Below are positions 6,749-13,901 of a DNA stretch of 20,332 nt, one piece after another; the stretch's first letter is position 1; every line of letters starts with the position of its first letter. Location of the stretch: contig JBHELQ010000154.1 of assembly GCA_046262995.1 (NCBI GenBank), positions 1-20,332 on the forward strand, read 5' to 3'. The notes below the pieces were generated by a model, which did no database searches, was not told the DNA's origin, and was given only the letters and a program-made list of their open reading frames with translations. This DNA comes from JBHELQ01 sp046262995. Its GTDB lineage: Bacteria > Actinomycetota > Thermoleophilia > Solirubrobacterales > Thermoleophilaceae. Both the position numbers and the translations under genes were made by a program.

Positions 6749-7525
6749 TCAGGTGGTGGCCTCGGCGCTTCGCAGCCCGCGAAGCGCCCAGGCGACGAAG
6801 GCGAGCACAAGGCCGCCCGCGAGCGCGAAGGCGAGCAGCGTTCTGGTCGGGTCTCCCGACACCAGGCCGCGCCCGGCTTCGAGGAAGACCGTGGCCGGGT
6901 TCACCGTGGCCACCGTGTGCACCCAGCCGCCGAGCAGGTCGAGTGGGACGTAGACCGGGGCCAGGAAGAGCGTCATGAACACGGGAACCTGCATCGCGGG
7001 CCCGGCCTGCATCGTTCGCAATCGCATGGCCACGCCCGTGCCGAACAACACGGCGGCCTGATTGACCGTCAGCGCCAGCGCGTACAGGGTCACGAGGTTG
7101 AGGCCGTTGCCGCCGACGTGCATGCCCGCGGCCAGCGCGACCGCCGTGACGAAGGTGATCGTGAACGCCGCCCGGGCCAGGCCCGCGAGCGCGTAGCCGG
7201 CGATGATCGCCCGGCGGCGCGGTGCGGCGAGCAGCAGCCGGCGCGCGAAGCCGCTTTCGAAGTCGCGCGCGACGGCGAAGCCCGTGAAGACACCGCCGAA
7301 CGCCGACGCCTGGAAGAGCACGAACACGTACTCGAACGCCGTGTAGCCGGAGTTGAAGTCGAAGCCCGGCACGTTCTGGATCCGCGAGAGGCCGCCGGCG
7401 AACGCGGTGAAGAAGAAGAGCGGGAAGATCAGCCCCGGCAGGAACAGCGCCGGGTTGGTGAAGAAGTTGTGCAGGTTGCGCCAGCCGACCGCCAGCGCGA
7501 CCGATCTGAAGTCACCGCTCCTCAC
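6749..7525 (-). CDS. ABC-2 type transporter permease (second permease of exporter)
   Basis: Membrane subunit of an ABC exporter, 258 residues from the GTG at 7525. It contains six predicted hydrophobic segments in the ABC-2 (DrrB/NodJ-like) pattern: a first helix around NPALFLPGLIFPLFFFTAF, then VARDFESGFARRLLLAAPRR as the conserved coupling segment before further helices. The start overlaps the stop of the upstream permease as GTGA, a mark of translational coupling. The frame is open further upstream but that part is antisense-like and out of keeping with the family. It is the last gene of the three-gene operon. It probably pairs with the other permease as a heterodimer. Substrate is not visible from sequence. 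Confidence 0.92.
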   Translation of the reverse strand: MRSGDFRSVALAVGWRNLHNFFTNPALFLPGLIFPLFFFTAFAGGLSRIQNVPGFDFNSGYTAFEYVFVLFQASAFGGVFTGFAVARDFESGFARRLLLAAPRRRAIIAGYALAGLARAAFTITFVTAVALAAGMHVGGNGLNLVTLYALALTVNQAAVLFGTGVAMRLRTMQAGPAMQVPVFMTLFLAPVYVPLDLLGGWVHTVATVNPATVFLEAGRGLVSGDPTRTLLAFALAGGLVLAFVAWALRGLRSAEATT

Positions 7526-8301
7526 GTGCGTTCCATCCTCGTCCGCAGCGCGCGTGACGCCCCCCAGACCGCGATCAGCGCGACTCCCCCGGCGCAGCCG
7601 AAGCCGAGCGCCAGGGCCTCGCCGTCCCAACCGAAGATCAGCAGGCTGCGGGTGCCCTCGAGCATGTAGGAGACCGGGTTGTAGGTCGCGATCTGGCGGA
7701 ACCAGTCCTGCTCGATCAGGTTGCGCGGAAGCGCCATCGAGGACATGAAAAGTCCCGCGAACAGCAGCGGGAAGAGGCCCTGTACCGACTCGCCCGACCC
7801 TGTCCGAAGCGCCGCGAAGGCGCCGAGCGAGCCGAAGGCGAGCGAGACGAGCAGCGACAGAGCCACGATCACCGCCACGCCCGGCGCCCCGGCCTGCACT
7901 CCCGCGCCCGCCACCAGGCCCACCGTGATGAAGGTGACCGCCTGGATCAGCCCGAGCGCGAGTGCCCCCGAGAGCTGGCCAATGAGCAGCGACCCGCGCC
8001 GCAGCGGCGTCAGCGAGAGGCGGCTGAGGAAGCCGCTCTCCACGTCGTTCGCCACGTTCGTGCCGGCGCTGTTGGCGGCGAACAGCGCCCCCTGCACGAA
8101 CGCGATCGCAAGCGCGAAGTCCAGGTAGGAGTCCGAGGGGAAGCCGGGCAGCCGCGTGGCGGACGCGAGCCCCCCGGTGTTTATGGCCAGCAGCAGCATC
8201 GGGAACAGCAGCGCCGGGATGACCATCGCCGGCTGGCGCAGCGTGCGTATGACCGAGCGGCGAGCCAGATACCCGACCTGGGTCGCCAGCGCGCTGCTCA
8301 C
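7522..8301 (-). CDS. ABC-2 type transporter permease (first permease of exporter)
   Basis: Membrane subunit, 259 residues, starting at GTG 8301, which overlaps the ATPase stop as GTGA. VGYLARRSVIRTLRQPAM is the cytoplasmic lead-in and is followed by MVIPALLFPMLLLAINTGG, the first helix. NDVESGFLSRLSLTPLRRGS is the conserved coupling motif of ABC-2 permeases, equivalent to the one in the partner gene. About six hydrophobic helices in all. The two permeases share architecture and the ESGF element, which suggests an old duplication and a heterodimeric channel. Fully embedded in the exporter operon, it is expected to be repressed together with the ATPase by the divergent MarR protein. Confidence 0.92.
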   Translation of the reverse strand: MSSALATQVGYLARRSVIRTLRQPAMVIPALLFPMLLLAINTGGLASATRLPGFPSDSYLDFALAIAFVQGALFAANSAGTNVANDVESGFLSRLSLTPLRRGSLLIGQLSGALALGLIQAVTFITVGLVAGAGVQAGAPGVAVIVALSLLVSLAFGSLGAFAALRTGSGESVQGLFPLLFAGLFMSSMALPRNLIEQDWFRQIATYNPVSYMLEGTRSLLIFGWDGEALALGFGCAGGVALIAVWGASRALRTRMERT

Positions 8302-9296
8302 GCCGCGGCCCGGTCGCGGGCGTCGGGCCCCTCCTCGGCCTGGCGCTGGGCGCCCTCGAGCGTGTGCCCCGTCTTGACCAGGAATACGTCGTCCAGGCTC
8401 GGCTGATGGAGCTGCAGGTGCTCCAGCCGCAGCTGCTCGGAGTCGAGCGCCCGCACGACGTCCGCGAGCGTGGCCTCGGCGCCGCGCAGCCGAACCGTGA
8501 CTCCGCGGGGCGTGCCGGGCACCGGCTCGCCGAAGCGGGAGAGCACTCCGGTCACCCGCTGCCTGTCGTTGGGATCGACCGGTATGGCCTCGACGCTCGG
8601 GCTGCCGATCTCCGCCTTCAGGGCCTCCGGCGTTCCCTCGGCGACGATCCTGCCGCGGTCGATGATCCCGACGCGGGCCGCCAGGACGTCGGCCTCCTCG
8701 AGGTACTGGGTCGTGAGGAAGACGGTCACGCCCTGCTGGCCCGCCAGCCGGCTGATCTCCTCCCACATCGCGTTGCGGCTCTGGGGGTCGAGGCCGGTCG
8801 TGGGCTCGTCGAGGAACAGGATCCGGGGCTCGTGCACGAGCGCCAGGGCCAGGTCGAGCCTGCGCTTCATCCCGCCCGAGTAGCCGCCCACCTTGCGGTC
8901 CGCGGCGTCGGTCAGGCCGACGCGCTCGATCAGCTCGTCCCCGCGCTGCTCGCGCCGGTCGCGCGGGAGGCCGTGGAGCGCGGTCTGCAGGCGCATGTGC
9001 TCGCGACCGGTCAGGAACGGATCGAGCGCGGCTTCCTGAAGCGCCGCGCCGATGGCGCCTCTCACCTGGGCGCCCTCGCGTTCCACGTCGTAGCCGCCCA
9101 CGCGGGCGCTGCCCCCGCTCGGCGGCAGCAGCGTCGTCAGGATGTGGACCGTCGTGGACTTGCCGGCCCCGTTTGGCCCGAGAAAGCCGTACACCTCCCC
9201 GCTCTCGACTCGCAGGTCGATGCCGTCGACCGCCAGCGGACCTTTCTTGAACTGCTTGACCAGGCCCTTGGCCTCGATTGCTGCGTCAGCGCTCAT
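8298..9296 (-). CDS. ABC transporter ATP-binding protein, DrrA-like
   Basis: ATPase of a drug-type exporter, 332 residues. Walker A GPNGAGKST (40-48), Q-loop Gln87, signature YSGGMKRRL (139-147), Walker B ILFLDEP (159-165) and D-loop GLD are all intact. The switch position reads LTTQYLEEAD (194-203), with Gln197 instead of the usual His, as also seen in DrrA-type daunorubicin exporters. The roughly 100-residue C-terminal extension after 220 carries the QPSLDDVFL motif typical of the DrrA subfamily. The ATG at 9296 was chosen; an in-frame ATG at 9314 lies next to the MarR operator and would be an alternative, nearly leaderless start. First gene of the operon; self-protection against, or export of, a hydrophobic compound is the inferred role. 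Confidence 0.95.
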   Translation of the reverse strand: MSADAAIEAKGLVKQFKKGPLAVDGIDLRVESGEVYGFLGPNGAGKSTTVHILTTLLPPSGGSARVGGYDVEREGAQVRGAIGAALQEAALDPFLTGREHMRLQTALHGLPRDRREQRGDELIERVGLTDAADRKVGGYSGGMKRRLDLALALVHEPRILFLDEPTTGLDPQSRNAMWEEISRLAGQQGVTVFLTTQYLEEADVLAARVGIIDRGRIVAEGTPEALKAEIGSPSVEAIPVDPNDRQRVTGVLSRFGEPVPGTPRGVTVRLRGAEATLADVVRALDSEQLRLEHLQLHQPSLDDVFLVKTGHTLEGAQRQAEEGPDARDRAAA

Positions 9297-9314
9297 GGCG
9301 CGGCACTGTAGCAT

Positions 9315-9335
9315 ATAGTTGAAGTTGTCAACTAT
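9315..9335. promoter_or_regulatory. MarR-type operator between the ABC operon and marR
   Basis: Perfect inverted repeat: ATAGTTGA (9315-9322), five-base spacer, TCAACTAT (9328-9335). Size and AT-rich symmetry fit MarR-family operators. It lies between the two divergent starts, so one dimer could control both directions. Seen directly; binding is inferred. Confidence 0.75.
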
Positions 9336-9354
9336 CCGTTACCTCGAATACCAT
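9325..9354 (+). promoter_or_regulatory. Probable marR promoter overlapping the operator
   Basis: TTGTCA (9325-9330), 18-base spacer, TACCAT (9349-9354), 13 bases before the marR ATG. The -35 element lies within the right half of the operator, which would give autorepression. Each hexamer is a partial match to the vegetative consensus. Confidence 0.4.
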
Positions 9355-9367
9355 TAGCTACAAGCAA

Positions 9368-9850
9368 ATGGCCGTCCAGCCGACATCCCAGGAGTCCGCC
9401 GGCCCGGCCGCGCCGGCCGCCGAGGCGTGGTCCCTGATGCTGGAGCTCAGCTTCTCCACCAACAAGCCGCGCCTGATGGCGATCAGCCAGGAGTACGACC
9501 TGACCCCCATGCAGCTCCACGCCCTGCGCGCGCTCGAGCCCGGCCTCGAGCTGACGATGAGCGCACTGGCGGGGTCCCTCTTCTGCGACGCCTCGAACGT
9601 GACTGGCATCGTCGACCGCCTCGAGGACCGGGGCCTGATCGAGCGCCGCTCCGCGGCTCACGATCGGCGCGTGAAGATGCTCACGGTCACGGAGGAGGGC
9701 GCGCGGCTCAGGGAGGAGGTCGTCGAGCGCCTCTCCGATCCGCCGCCCTGGATCGCCGCGCTCCCGCGGGCGGACCAGCGCGCGCTGCGCGACGTGCTGC
9801 GCAAGGCGGCCGGCTCCCGCACCCCCGCCAAGGCGCCTGCGGGGGCTTGA
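9368..9850 (+). CDS. MarR-family transcriptional regulator
   Basis: Dimeric winged-helix repressor of 160 residues. The N-terminal helix (about 18-40, AWSLMLELSFS) serves dimerisation. The DNA-binding core runs from LTPMQLHALRAL through MSALAGSLFCDASNVTGIVDRLEDRGLIER; the wing is SAAHDRRVKMLTVTEEG with the conserved DxR salt-bridge motif (DRR). Cys near the recognition helix (LFCDAS) could be redox-sensitive, though this is speculative. Divergent from the ABC exporter operon with a perfect inverted repeat in the 71-base gap, so it most likely represses the exporter and itself until a ligand is bound. The start ATG has no clear Shine-Dalgarno. Ligand unknown. Confidence 0.94.
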   Translation: MAVQPTSQESAGPAAPAAEAWSLMLELSFSTNKPRLMAISQEYDLTPMQLHALRALEPGLELTMSALAGSLFCDASNVTGIVDRLEDRGLIERRSAAHDRRVKMLTVTEEGARLREEVVERLSDPPPWIAALPRADQRALRDVLRKAAGSRTPAKAPAGA

Positions 9851-9874
9851 CTTACGAAGCGTTAGCGGTAAGAT
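9847..9874 (+). promoter_or_regulatory. Vegetative promoter of the HrdB-like sigma gene
   Basis: TTGACT (9847-9852), 16-base spacer, TAAGAT (9869-9874). The -35 overlaps the marR stop codon. A copy of the MarR half-site ATAGTTGA occupies 9873-9880, over the end of the -10 and the expected transcript start. The resulting leader would be about 260 bases. Confidence 0.55.
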
Positions 9875-9880
9875 AGTTGA

Positions 9881-10144
9881 TGTCGCAAGGTAGTTTCCCG
9901 CCTCCCCGGCGAGGGGATGGCGGGCCTCTTGCAGTCAGCTGCCGGATTTGTGCCCGTTTGGGCCGAAAACCTCGCTATTTGCGGGCTTCTGACGGAGTGG
10001 CCGCCAATGCGGGGAAAACCGGGGCCTGTGTCGAAGCTCTGAACGGGCAGGCTGCGGGCCTTGGCTATACTTCATTTTGTGAAGTAGCCGCGTGAAAGTG
10101 CGCGGCGCTGTGTTGGAACCCTCGAAAGACGAAAGCGAGACAAG
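9881..10144 (+). other. Long untranslated leader upstream of the HrdB-like sigma gene
   Basis: About 260 bases with no convincing gene. It holds GC-rich stretches that could fold (for example near 9897-9925), a second -10-like TATACT at 10066-10071, and the inverted repeat at 10068-10086. A short frame begins at 9877 but has no codon pattern or ribosome site to support it. The region is AT-richer than the genes around it, as expected of regulatory DNA. No known riboswitch was recognised. Confidence 0.4.
10068..10086. promoter_or_regulatory. Perfect inverted repeat in sigma gene leader
   Basis: TACTTCA (10068-10074), five-base TTTTG spacer, TGAAGTA (10080-10086). It overlaps a -10-like TATACT (10066-10071), so it may be an operator on a second promoter, or an RNA hairpin in the leader. 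No good -35 is seen 16-18 bases upstream of TATACT. Confidence 0.45.
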
Positions 10145-11038
10145 ACGAAAACGGACCTTCTGACCCTCCGGCCCCCCTCCGAGGCCGACGACGCGCGCCA
10201 GTCGGCTGCGCCCGAGCCCACCACGGACTCGCTGCAGCTGTTCTTCAACGAGGCGCGGCGCTACCCCCTGCTCACGGCCGACGAAGAGGTCGAGCTGGCG
10301 CAGCGGGTCGAGCGCGGCGACCTGAGCGCGAAGGAGCGGCTCATCAACTCCAACCTGCGGCTGGTGATCTCGGTCGCGCGGAAGTACCAGGGGCAGGGAC
10401 TGCCCCTCTCGGACCTGATCCAGGAGGGCATGCTCGGCCTGATCCGCGCGGTCGAGAAGTTCGACTGGCGCAAGGGCTTCAAGTTCTCGACCTACGGCAC
10501 GCTCTGGATCCGCCAGGCGATCGGCCGCGGGCTCGCGAACTCGAGCCGGACCGTGCGACTGCCGGTCCACATCGGGGCGACCGCCCGCAAGATCGCCGAT
10601 GCCGAGCGCAAGCTCGCGGCTGAGCTCGGACGGGCCCCGACCGTCGAGGAGGTGGCGGCCAAGCTCGACCTCGAGCCGGACGACGTGGCCGACATCCGGC
10701 GCGCCGACCGCATTCCCGCGAGCCTGGACCAGGGTGTCGGCGAGGACGGCGAGACGCCGCTCGGAGACCTGATCGCCCGCGACGGTCCCGGCGTCGAGGA
10801 GGAGGTCGCGCTCGGCGAGGCCGACACCAAGCTGCGCGAGGCCGTGGACTCCCTGCCGGAGAGCGAGCGCAATGTCGTTCGCCTGCGCTTCGGCCTGGGT
10901 GAGCGCGAGCCCGTTGCGCTCCGCGAGACCGGACGCAGGCTCGGCATCTCCAGCGAGCGGGTGCGCCAGCTCGAGGACCAGGCGCTCAAGCGGCTGGCCC
11001 GGAACGAGGAGCTGGCCGGGCTGCGCGACGCCGCCTAG
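10145..11038 (+). CDS. HrdB/SigA-like RNA polymerase sigma factor (start codon unclear)
   Basis: Group 1/2 sigma-70 factor of roughly 292-297 residues. DSLQLFFNEARRYPLLTADE (region 1.2) is followed by INSNLRLVISVARKY (2.1), LIQEGMLGLIRAVEKFDW (2.2) and the melting motif FSTYGTLWIRQAIGR (2.3/2.4). Region 3 follows, and region 4 ends with LRETGRRLGISSERVRQLEDQALKRL. The whole frame is open from 10088, but between 10088 and 10363 it contains no ATG, GTG or TTG. Starting at the GTG at 10364 would remove regions 1.2 and part of 2.1. I give ACG 10145 (reading TKTDLLTLRPPSE) as a placeholder; CTG at 10160 is the other option. Alternatively a one-base deletion near the AAAA run (10148-10151) separates it from the GTG at 10110. 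The stop shares CTAG with the convergent ligase gene. Confidence 0.88.
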   Translation, partial: TKTDLLTLRPPSEADDARQSAAPEPTTDSLQLFFNEARRYPLLTADEEVELAQRVERGDLSAKERLINSNLRLVISVARKYQGQGLPLSDLIQEGMLGLIRAVEKFDWRKGFKFSTYGTLWIRQAIGRGLANSSRTVRLPVHIGATARKIADAERKLAAELGRAPTVEEVAAKLDLEPDDVADIRRADRIPASLDQGVGEDGETPLGDLIARDGPGVEEEVALGEADTKLREAVDSLPESERNVVRLRFGLGEREPVALRETGRRLGISSERVRQLEDQALKRLARNEELAGLRDAA

Positions 11039-12111
11039 CCGCCCGCGGTCTCCTTCACGAGCGACCTGAGCAGCTCCTCCATCCCGCCGCTCGCGTGGGC
11101 CGCCCGCTGGCGGTCGGCTCCCGCGCCCCCGGCGAGGACGTGCTCGATGCCCTCGAGCGCGTCCTCGTCACCCTGCTCGCGCGCGTAGGGACGAACGGCC
11201 TCGACGGCCGAGCGCGCGGCCTCGCGCAGCGGCAGCAGGCGCCCGTCGTGGAGGATCTCGGCCCTGAGCCCGTCGCGCGCGGCGCGGAAGGCCGACCACG
11301 AAAGGGAGTCGCCGGAAGCGGCCCGGCCGGCGCCGCGCTCCGCCGCCCGCCGGGCCAGCCCGCGCGCGAGAGCGGCGAGGGAAGCCACGTCGGCGAGCCT
11401 GGACTGCGCGTCCAGCTCGCGCAGCTCCACGGTGCCGAGCCTCGGGTGAAGGCGGACGTCCCACCAGAGCAGCGTGTAGTCCTCCGGGCCTCCCCCCTGA
11501 ACAGCCGCCTTCACCCGCTCGTCCCACTCGTCCAGGTCCCGAAGCGGCTCGGGGACGCCGCGTCCGGGATAGGCGCGGACCAGCGCCGCCCGCGCGCTCG
11601 CCATGCCCGAGTCCGCTCCGAACCAGAAGGCGGAGCTCGCCGCGAGCCCCTGGAGCAGCGGGAGCGCCGCGCGCAGGGCGTTGTGGGCCTCGACGGCGGC
11701 GCGCTCGTCCGGCATTCCCACGTGCACGTGCAGGGCCCCCTCCGGCGTGCGGCGGATCAGGCCGCGCATCTCGGCGCCCACGCGCCGGTAGCGCTCGGTG
11801 TCCACGAGCTCGACCGCGCCGAACTCGCCGGCGGGGTGGAGCCCCGCGCCGAGCAGGGTGCCTCCCGCGTCGCGAGCTGCCTCCCGCGCGGCGGCCAGGC
11901 TCGCCGCCGCGGCCTCGACCCGATCGCACGGCGGCGAGCGCAGTTCGAGCTGCGCCGCGTAGGCCTCGTGGCCCGCCCGCTCTCCCAGCCGGAGCCGGTC
12001 GAGCAAGGCCTCCGAGTGGGGCCTGAGCAGGCGCGTGCCGGGATCGACCAGGAAGAGCTCTTCCTCCAGGCCGACCGTGAACGGGTCCGAGACTCCGAAA
12101 GCGCGTTCCAC
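11035..12111 (-). CDS. Carboxylate-amine ligase, glutamate-cysteine ligase family 2 (YbdK-like)
   Basis: ATP-dependent ligase of the GCS2 family, 358 residues. The N-terminal FTVGLEEELFLVD (11-23) is the family signature with metal-binding acidic residues. LELRSPPC (55-62), HVHVGMPD (129-136, metal-binding His) and LLWWDVRLHPRLGTVELRELDAQ (from about 219) are the other conserved blocks. Members make gamma-glutamylcysteine or related gamma-glutamyl amides; which one applies here cannot be told. GTG start two bases after the FAD oxidoreductase stop, so it is last in the udgX operon. The stop codon (TAG, 11037-11035) lies inside CTAG together with the stop of the convergent sigma gene. A thiol-protection role in stress is inferred from the SigB-type promoter of the operon. 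Confidence 0.9.
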   Translation of the reverse strand: MERAFGVSDPFTVGLEEELFLVDPGTRLLRPHSEALLDRLRLGERAGHEAYAAQLELRSPPCDRVEAAAASLAAAREAARDAGGTLLGAGLHPAGEFGAVELVDTERYRRVGAEMRGLIRRTPEGALHVHVGMPDERAAVEAHNALRAALPLLQGLAASSAFWFGADSGMASARAALVRAYPGRGVPEPLRDLDEWDERVKAAVQGGGPEDYTLLWWDVRLHPRLGTVELRELDAQSRLADVASLAALARGLARRAAERGAGRAASGDSLSWSAFRAARDGLRAEILHDGRLLPLREAARSAVEAVRPYAREQGDEDALEGIEHVLAGGAGADRQRAAHASGGMEELLRSLVKETAGG

Positions 12112-12113
12112 GC

Positions 12114-13172
12114 TCAGACCTCCAGCGCCGAACGGGCTGCGATGCGACCGAAGACGAGGGCGCCCGCCAACCCGCTGGCGTACCCGCCGGTGGCGATCCC
12201 GCCGGCGTCGTTTCCACAGGCGAAGACACCGGGCGCGGCGCGCGCTCGGGGGTCGATCCGCAGGCCGCCCAGCGTCGTCGTGATCCCGGCCACGGTCTCC
12301 ACCACCCGGGCGCCGCCCTCGCGCGTGACGGGCGCCCCGGCCGCCGCGGCGGCGTCGATGATGTCGGCGACCGTTCGCTCACGGACGCGCTCCGCCAGCG
12401 CCTCCGGCGAGACGCGGTACCAGGCGCGCGCGCCCGGCTGGCGGGCTGTCCACTGCACGACGTCGATCTCGGACCAGGTGCGCGCCTCGTACCGCAGCCC
12501 GTCGGCGTTCGTCACCTCGGCGTGGCGGGCGTACAGCTGGGCGAGCTCGACGAACCGCGAGGGCCCGACCGTCGCCGGGGGCGCCGGCATGTTGCGGCCG
12601 TAGAACTCGGCGATCCCGGAGCTCGTCCGCCCCCCTGCCTCCAGCCCCAGCCGCAGCCCGTCGCCGGTGGCGCCGGGGGCGGCCCGCAGCAACAGCGAGT
12701 CCGCCTCCGGCGTGACGTGCCGGCGAACGAGCTCGGTGTCGGCGGCGAAGCCCCCCGTGGCCAGCACCACCGGAGTGCCGTCCGGAAGGGCGCGAAGCGG
12801 CTCGCGCAGGCGCAGCTCGCCCGCCGCCTGGACGAGCGCGCGGCAGAGGCCCTCCGGGTCGAAGCGCACCCCGGTCGTGAGCGGGTTGCCGGTCCCGTGT
12901 CCAAGCACCGGCGCACCCAGCGACTCGAGCCACTCCAGGTCGGCGTCGAGGCGTCCGAAGAGCGTTCGCTGCAGGTCCGCGTCCCCTCCGGGGCAGTCGG
13001 CGCGGAAGCGCTCGAAGTCACGGTGGCGCCAGAAGACGCCGCTCGAGAGGCGCATCGAGCCCCCCGGCCGGTCGCGCTTCTCGAGCACGGCCACGTCCGC
13101 GCCAAGCTCGTGTGCCTCCGCCGCGGCGGCGAGCCCGGCCATACCGGCACCCGCGACGATCAGATCGGCCAC
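12114..13172 (-). CDS. FAD-dependent oxidoreductase, FAD-binding-2 family
   Basis: Flavoprotein of 352 residues related to fumarate reductase flavoproteins and 3-ketosteroid dehydrogenases. The N-terminal Rossmann motif GAGMAG (8-13) is followed by an acidic residue at the end of the second strand (Glu31 in VLEKRDRPGGS), which binds the FAD ribose. VVLATGGFAADTELVRRH (about 135-152) and the C-terminal GVFACGNDAGGIATGGYASGLAGALVFGRIAA, a classical FAD-closing motif, complete the fold. It is about 100 residues shorter than ketosteroid dehydrogenases, with a reduced substrate domain. Substrate unknown. GTG start three bases after the VOC gene stop; embedded in the five-gene operon. Confidence 0.9.
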   Translation of the reverse strand: MADLIVAGAGMAGLAAAAEAHELGADVAVLEKRDRPGGSMRLSSGVFWRHRDFERFRADCPGGDADLQRTLFGRLDADLEWLESLGAPVLGHGTGNPLTTGVRFDPEGLCRALVQAAGELRLREPLRALPDGTPVVLATGGFAADTELVRRHVTPEADSLLLRAAPGATGDGLRLGLEAGGRTSSGIAEFYGRNMPAPPATVGPSRFVELAQLYARHAEVTNADGLRYEARTWSEIDVVQWTARQPGARAWYRVSPEALAERVRERTVADIIDAAAAAGAPVTREGGARVVETVAGITTTLGGLRIDPRARAAPGVFACGNDAGGIATGGYASGLAGALVFGRIAARSALEV

Positions 13173-13175
13173 GGC

Positions 13176-13901
13176 TCAGGTCAGGGAGAAACCGGGCTTG
13201 TGCTCCACGTACTCGAGCTTGATCCGGTCGGGTCCCCAGAGGAAGAGGGCGAGGGTGTTGGGGGCGTCGACCACGTCTGCCACCTCCAGCCCGCGCCGCT
13301 CGGCTTCCTCCTGAAGCTGTTCCACCGAATCGACGAGCAGCGCCAGGTGGTTCAGCAGCGGCTTCCCGTCCTCGTCCAGTTCGCCCGCTTCCAGCCTGAG
13401 CGAGCGGTCGGCGACCTCGAGCTGCCCGTTTTGGCGCGAGAATCCCAATCCCGTCAGCTCCTCAGCCGCGCGCTCCGGATCGGGCACTCGCAGGACCACG
13501 TGGTCGAGGTCGAAGTCCACGCCATCGCTCTGGACCAGGCCGATCCGCAGTCCGCTCGGCGCGTCGAGCTCGGCCGTGTGCCGGTCGAGACGCCGTGCGT
13601 TGGTGTCGGCCGACAGCCCCGCCAGGGCCGCATCCAGGTCGCTCACTCGCAGCGTCACGCGCTCGAGCACGCCAGGCTCGCGCGGTCCCTCGGCCTCGAA
13701 CAGGGTCAGCTTGCCGAGCTTCGCGTCGACGCCGACGAGCGTGAACGCATCGGTCCGCTCGATCACGTGCATGCCCAGGTGGTCGCAGACGAAGTCCGCG
13801 AGCGCGTCGCGCTCGTCCACCCACAGCGCGACGTGGTCGAAGCTGTTCGGGCGGATGGCGTCTTCCACGGTGGGGTCGATACCCGGGCGTCGGCGCGCCA
13901 A
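13176..13901 (-). CDS. VOC-family (glyoxalase/dioxygenase fold) protein, two domains
   Basis: Vicinal-oxygen-chelate protein of 241 residues with two tandem beta-alpha-beta-beta-beta modules. The first starts at FDHVALWVDE (21-30), the second at FDLDHVVLRVPD (130-141). Candidate metal ligands are His23 and Glu69 in module 1, and His134, His185 (LLNHLALLV) and Glu230 (IKLEYVE) in module 2. The intact His-His-Glu set in module 2 favours a metal enzyme of the extradiol dioxygenase or related type. The TTG at 13901 directly abuts the aldo/keto reductase stop (TGATTG); GTG 13868 is a possible shorter start giving MEDAIRPNSFDH. Third gene of the udgX operon. Substrate unknown. Confidence 0.88.
   Translation of the reverse strand: MARRRPGIDPTVEDAIRPNSFDHVALWVDERDALADFVCDHLGMHVIERTDAFTLVGVDAKLGKLTLFEAEGPREPGVLERVTLRVSDLDAALAGLSADTNARRLDRHTAELDAPSGLRIGLVQSDGVDFDLDHVVLRVPDPERAAEELTGLGFSRQNGQLEVADRSLRLEAGELDEDGKPLLNHLALLVDSVEQLQEEAERRGLEVADVVDAPNTLALFLWGPDRIKLEYVEHKPGFSLT

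Noticed and set aside
9877..10095. 72-codon frame in the sigma gene leader
   Set aside because: No ribosome site, mixed composition, and it runs through a promoter-like element and a perfect inverted repeat.
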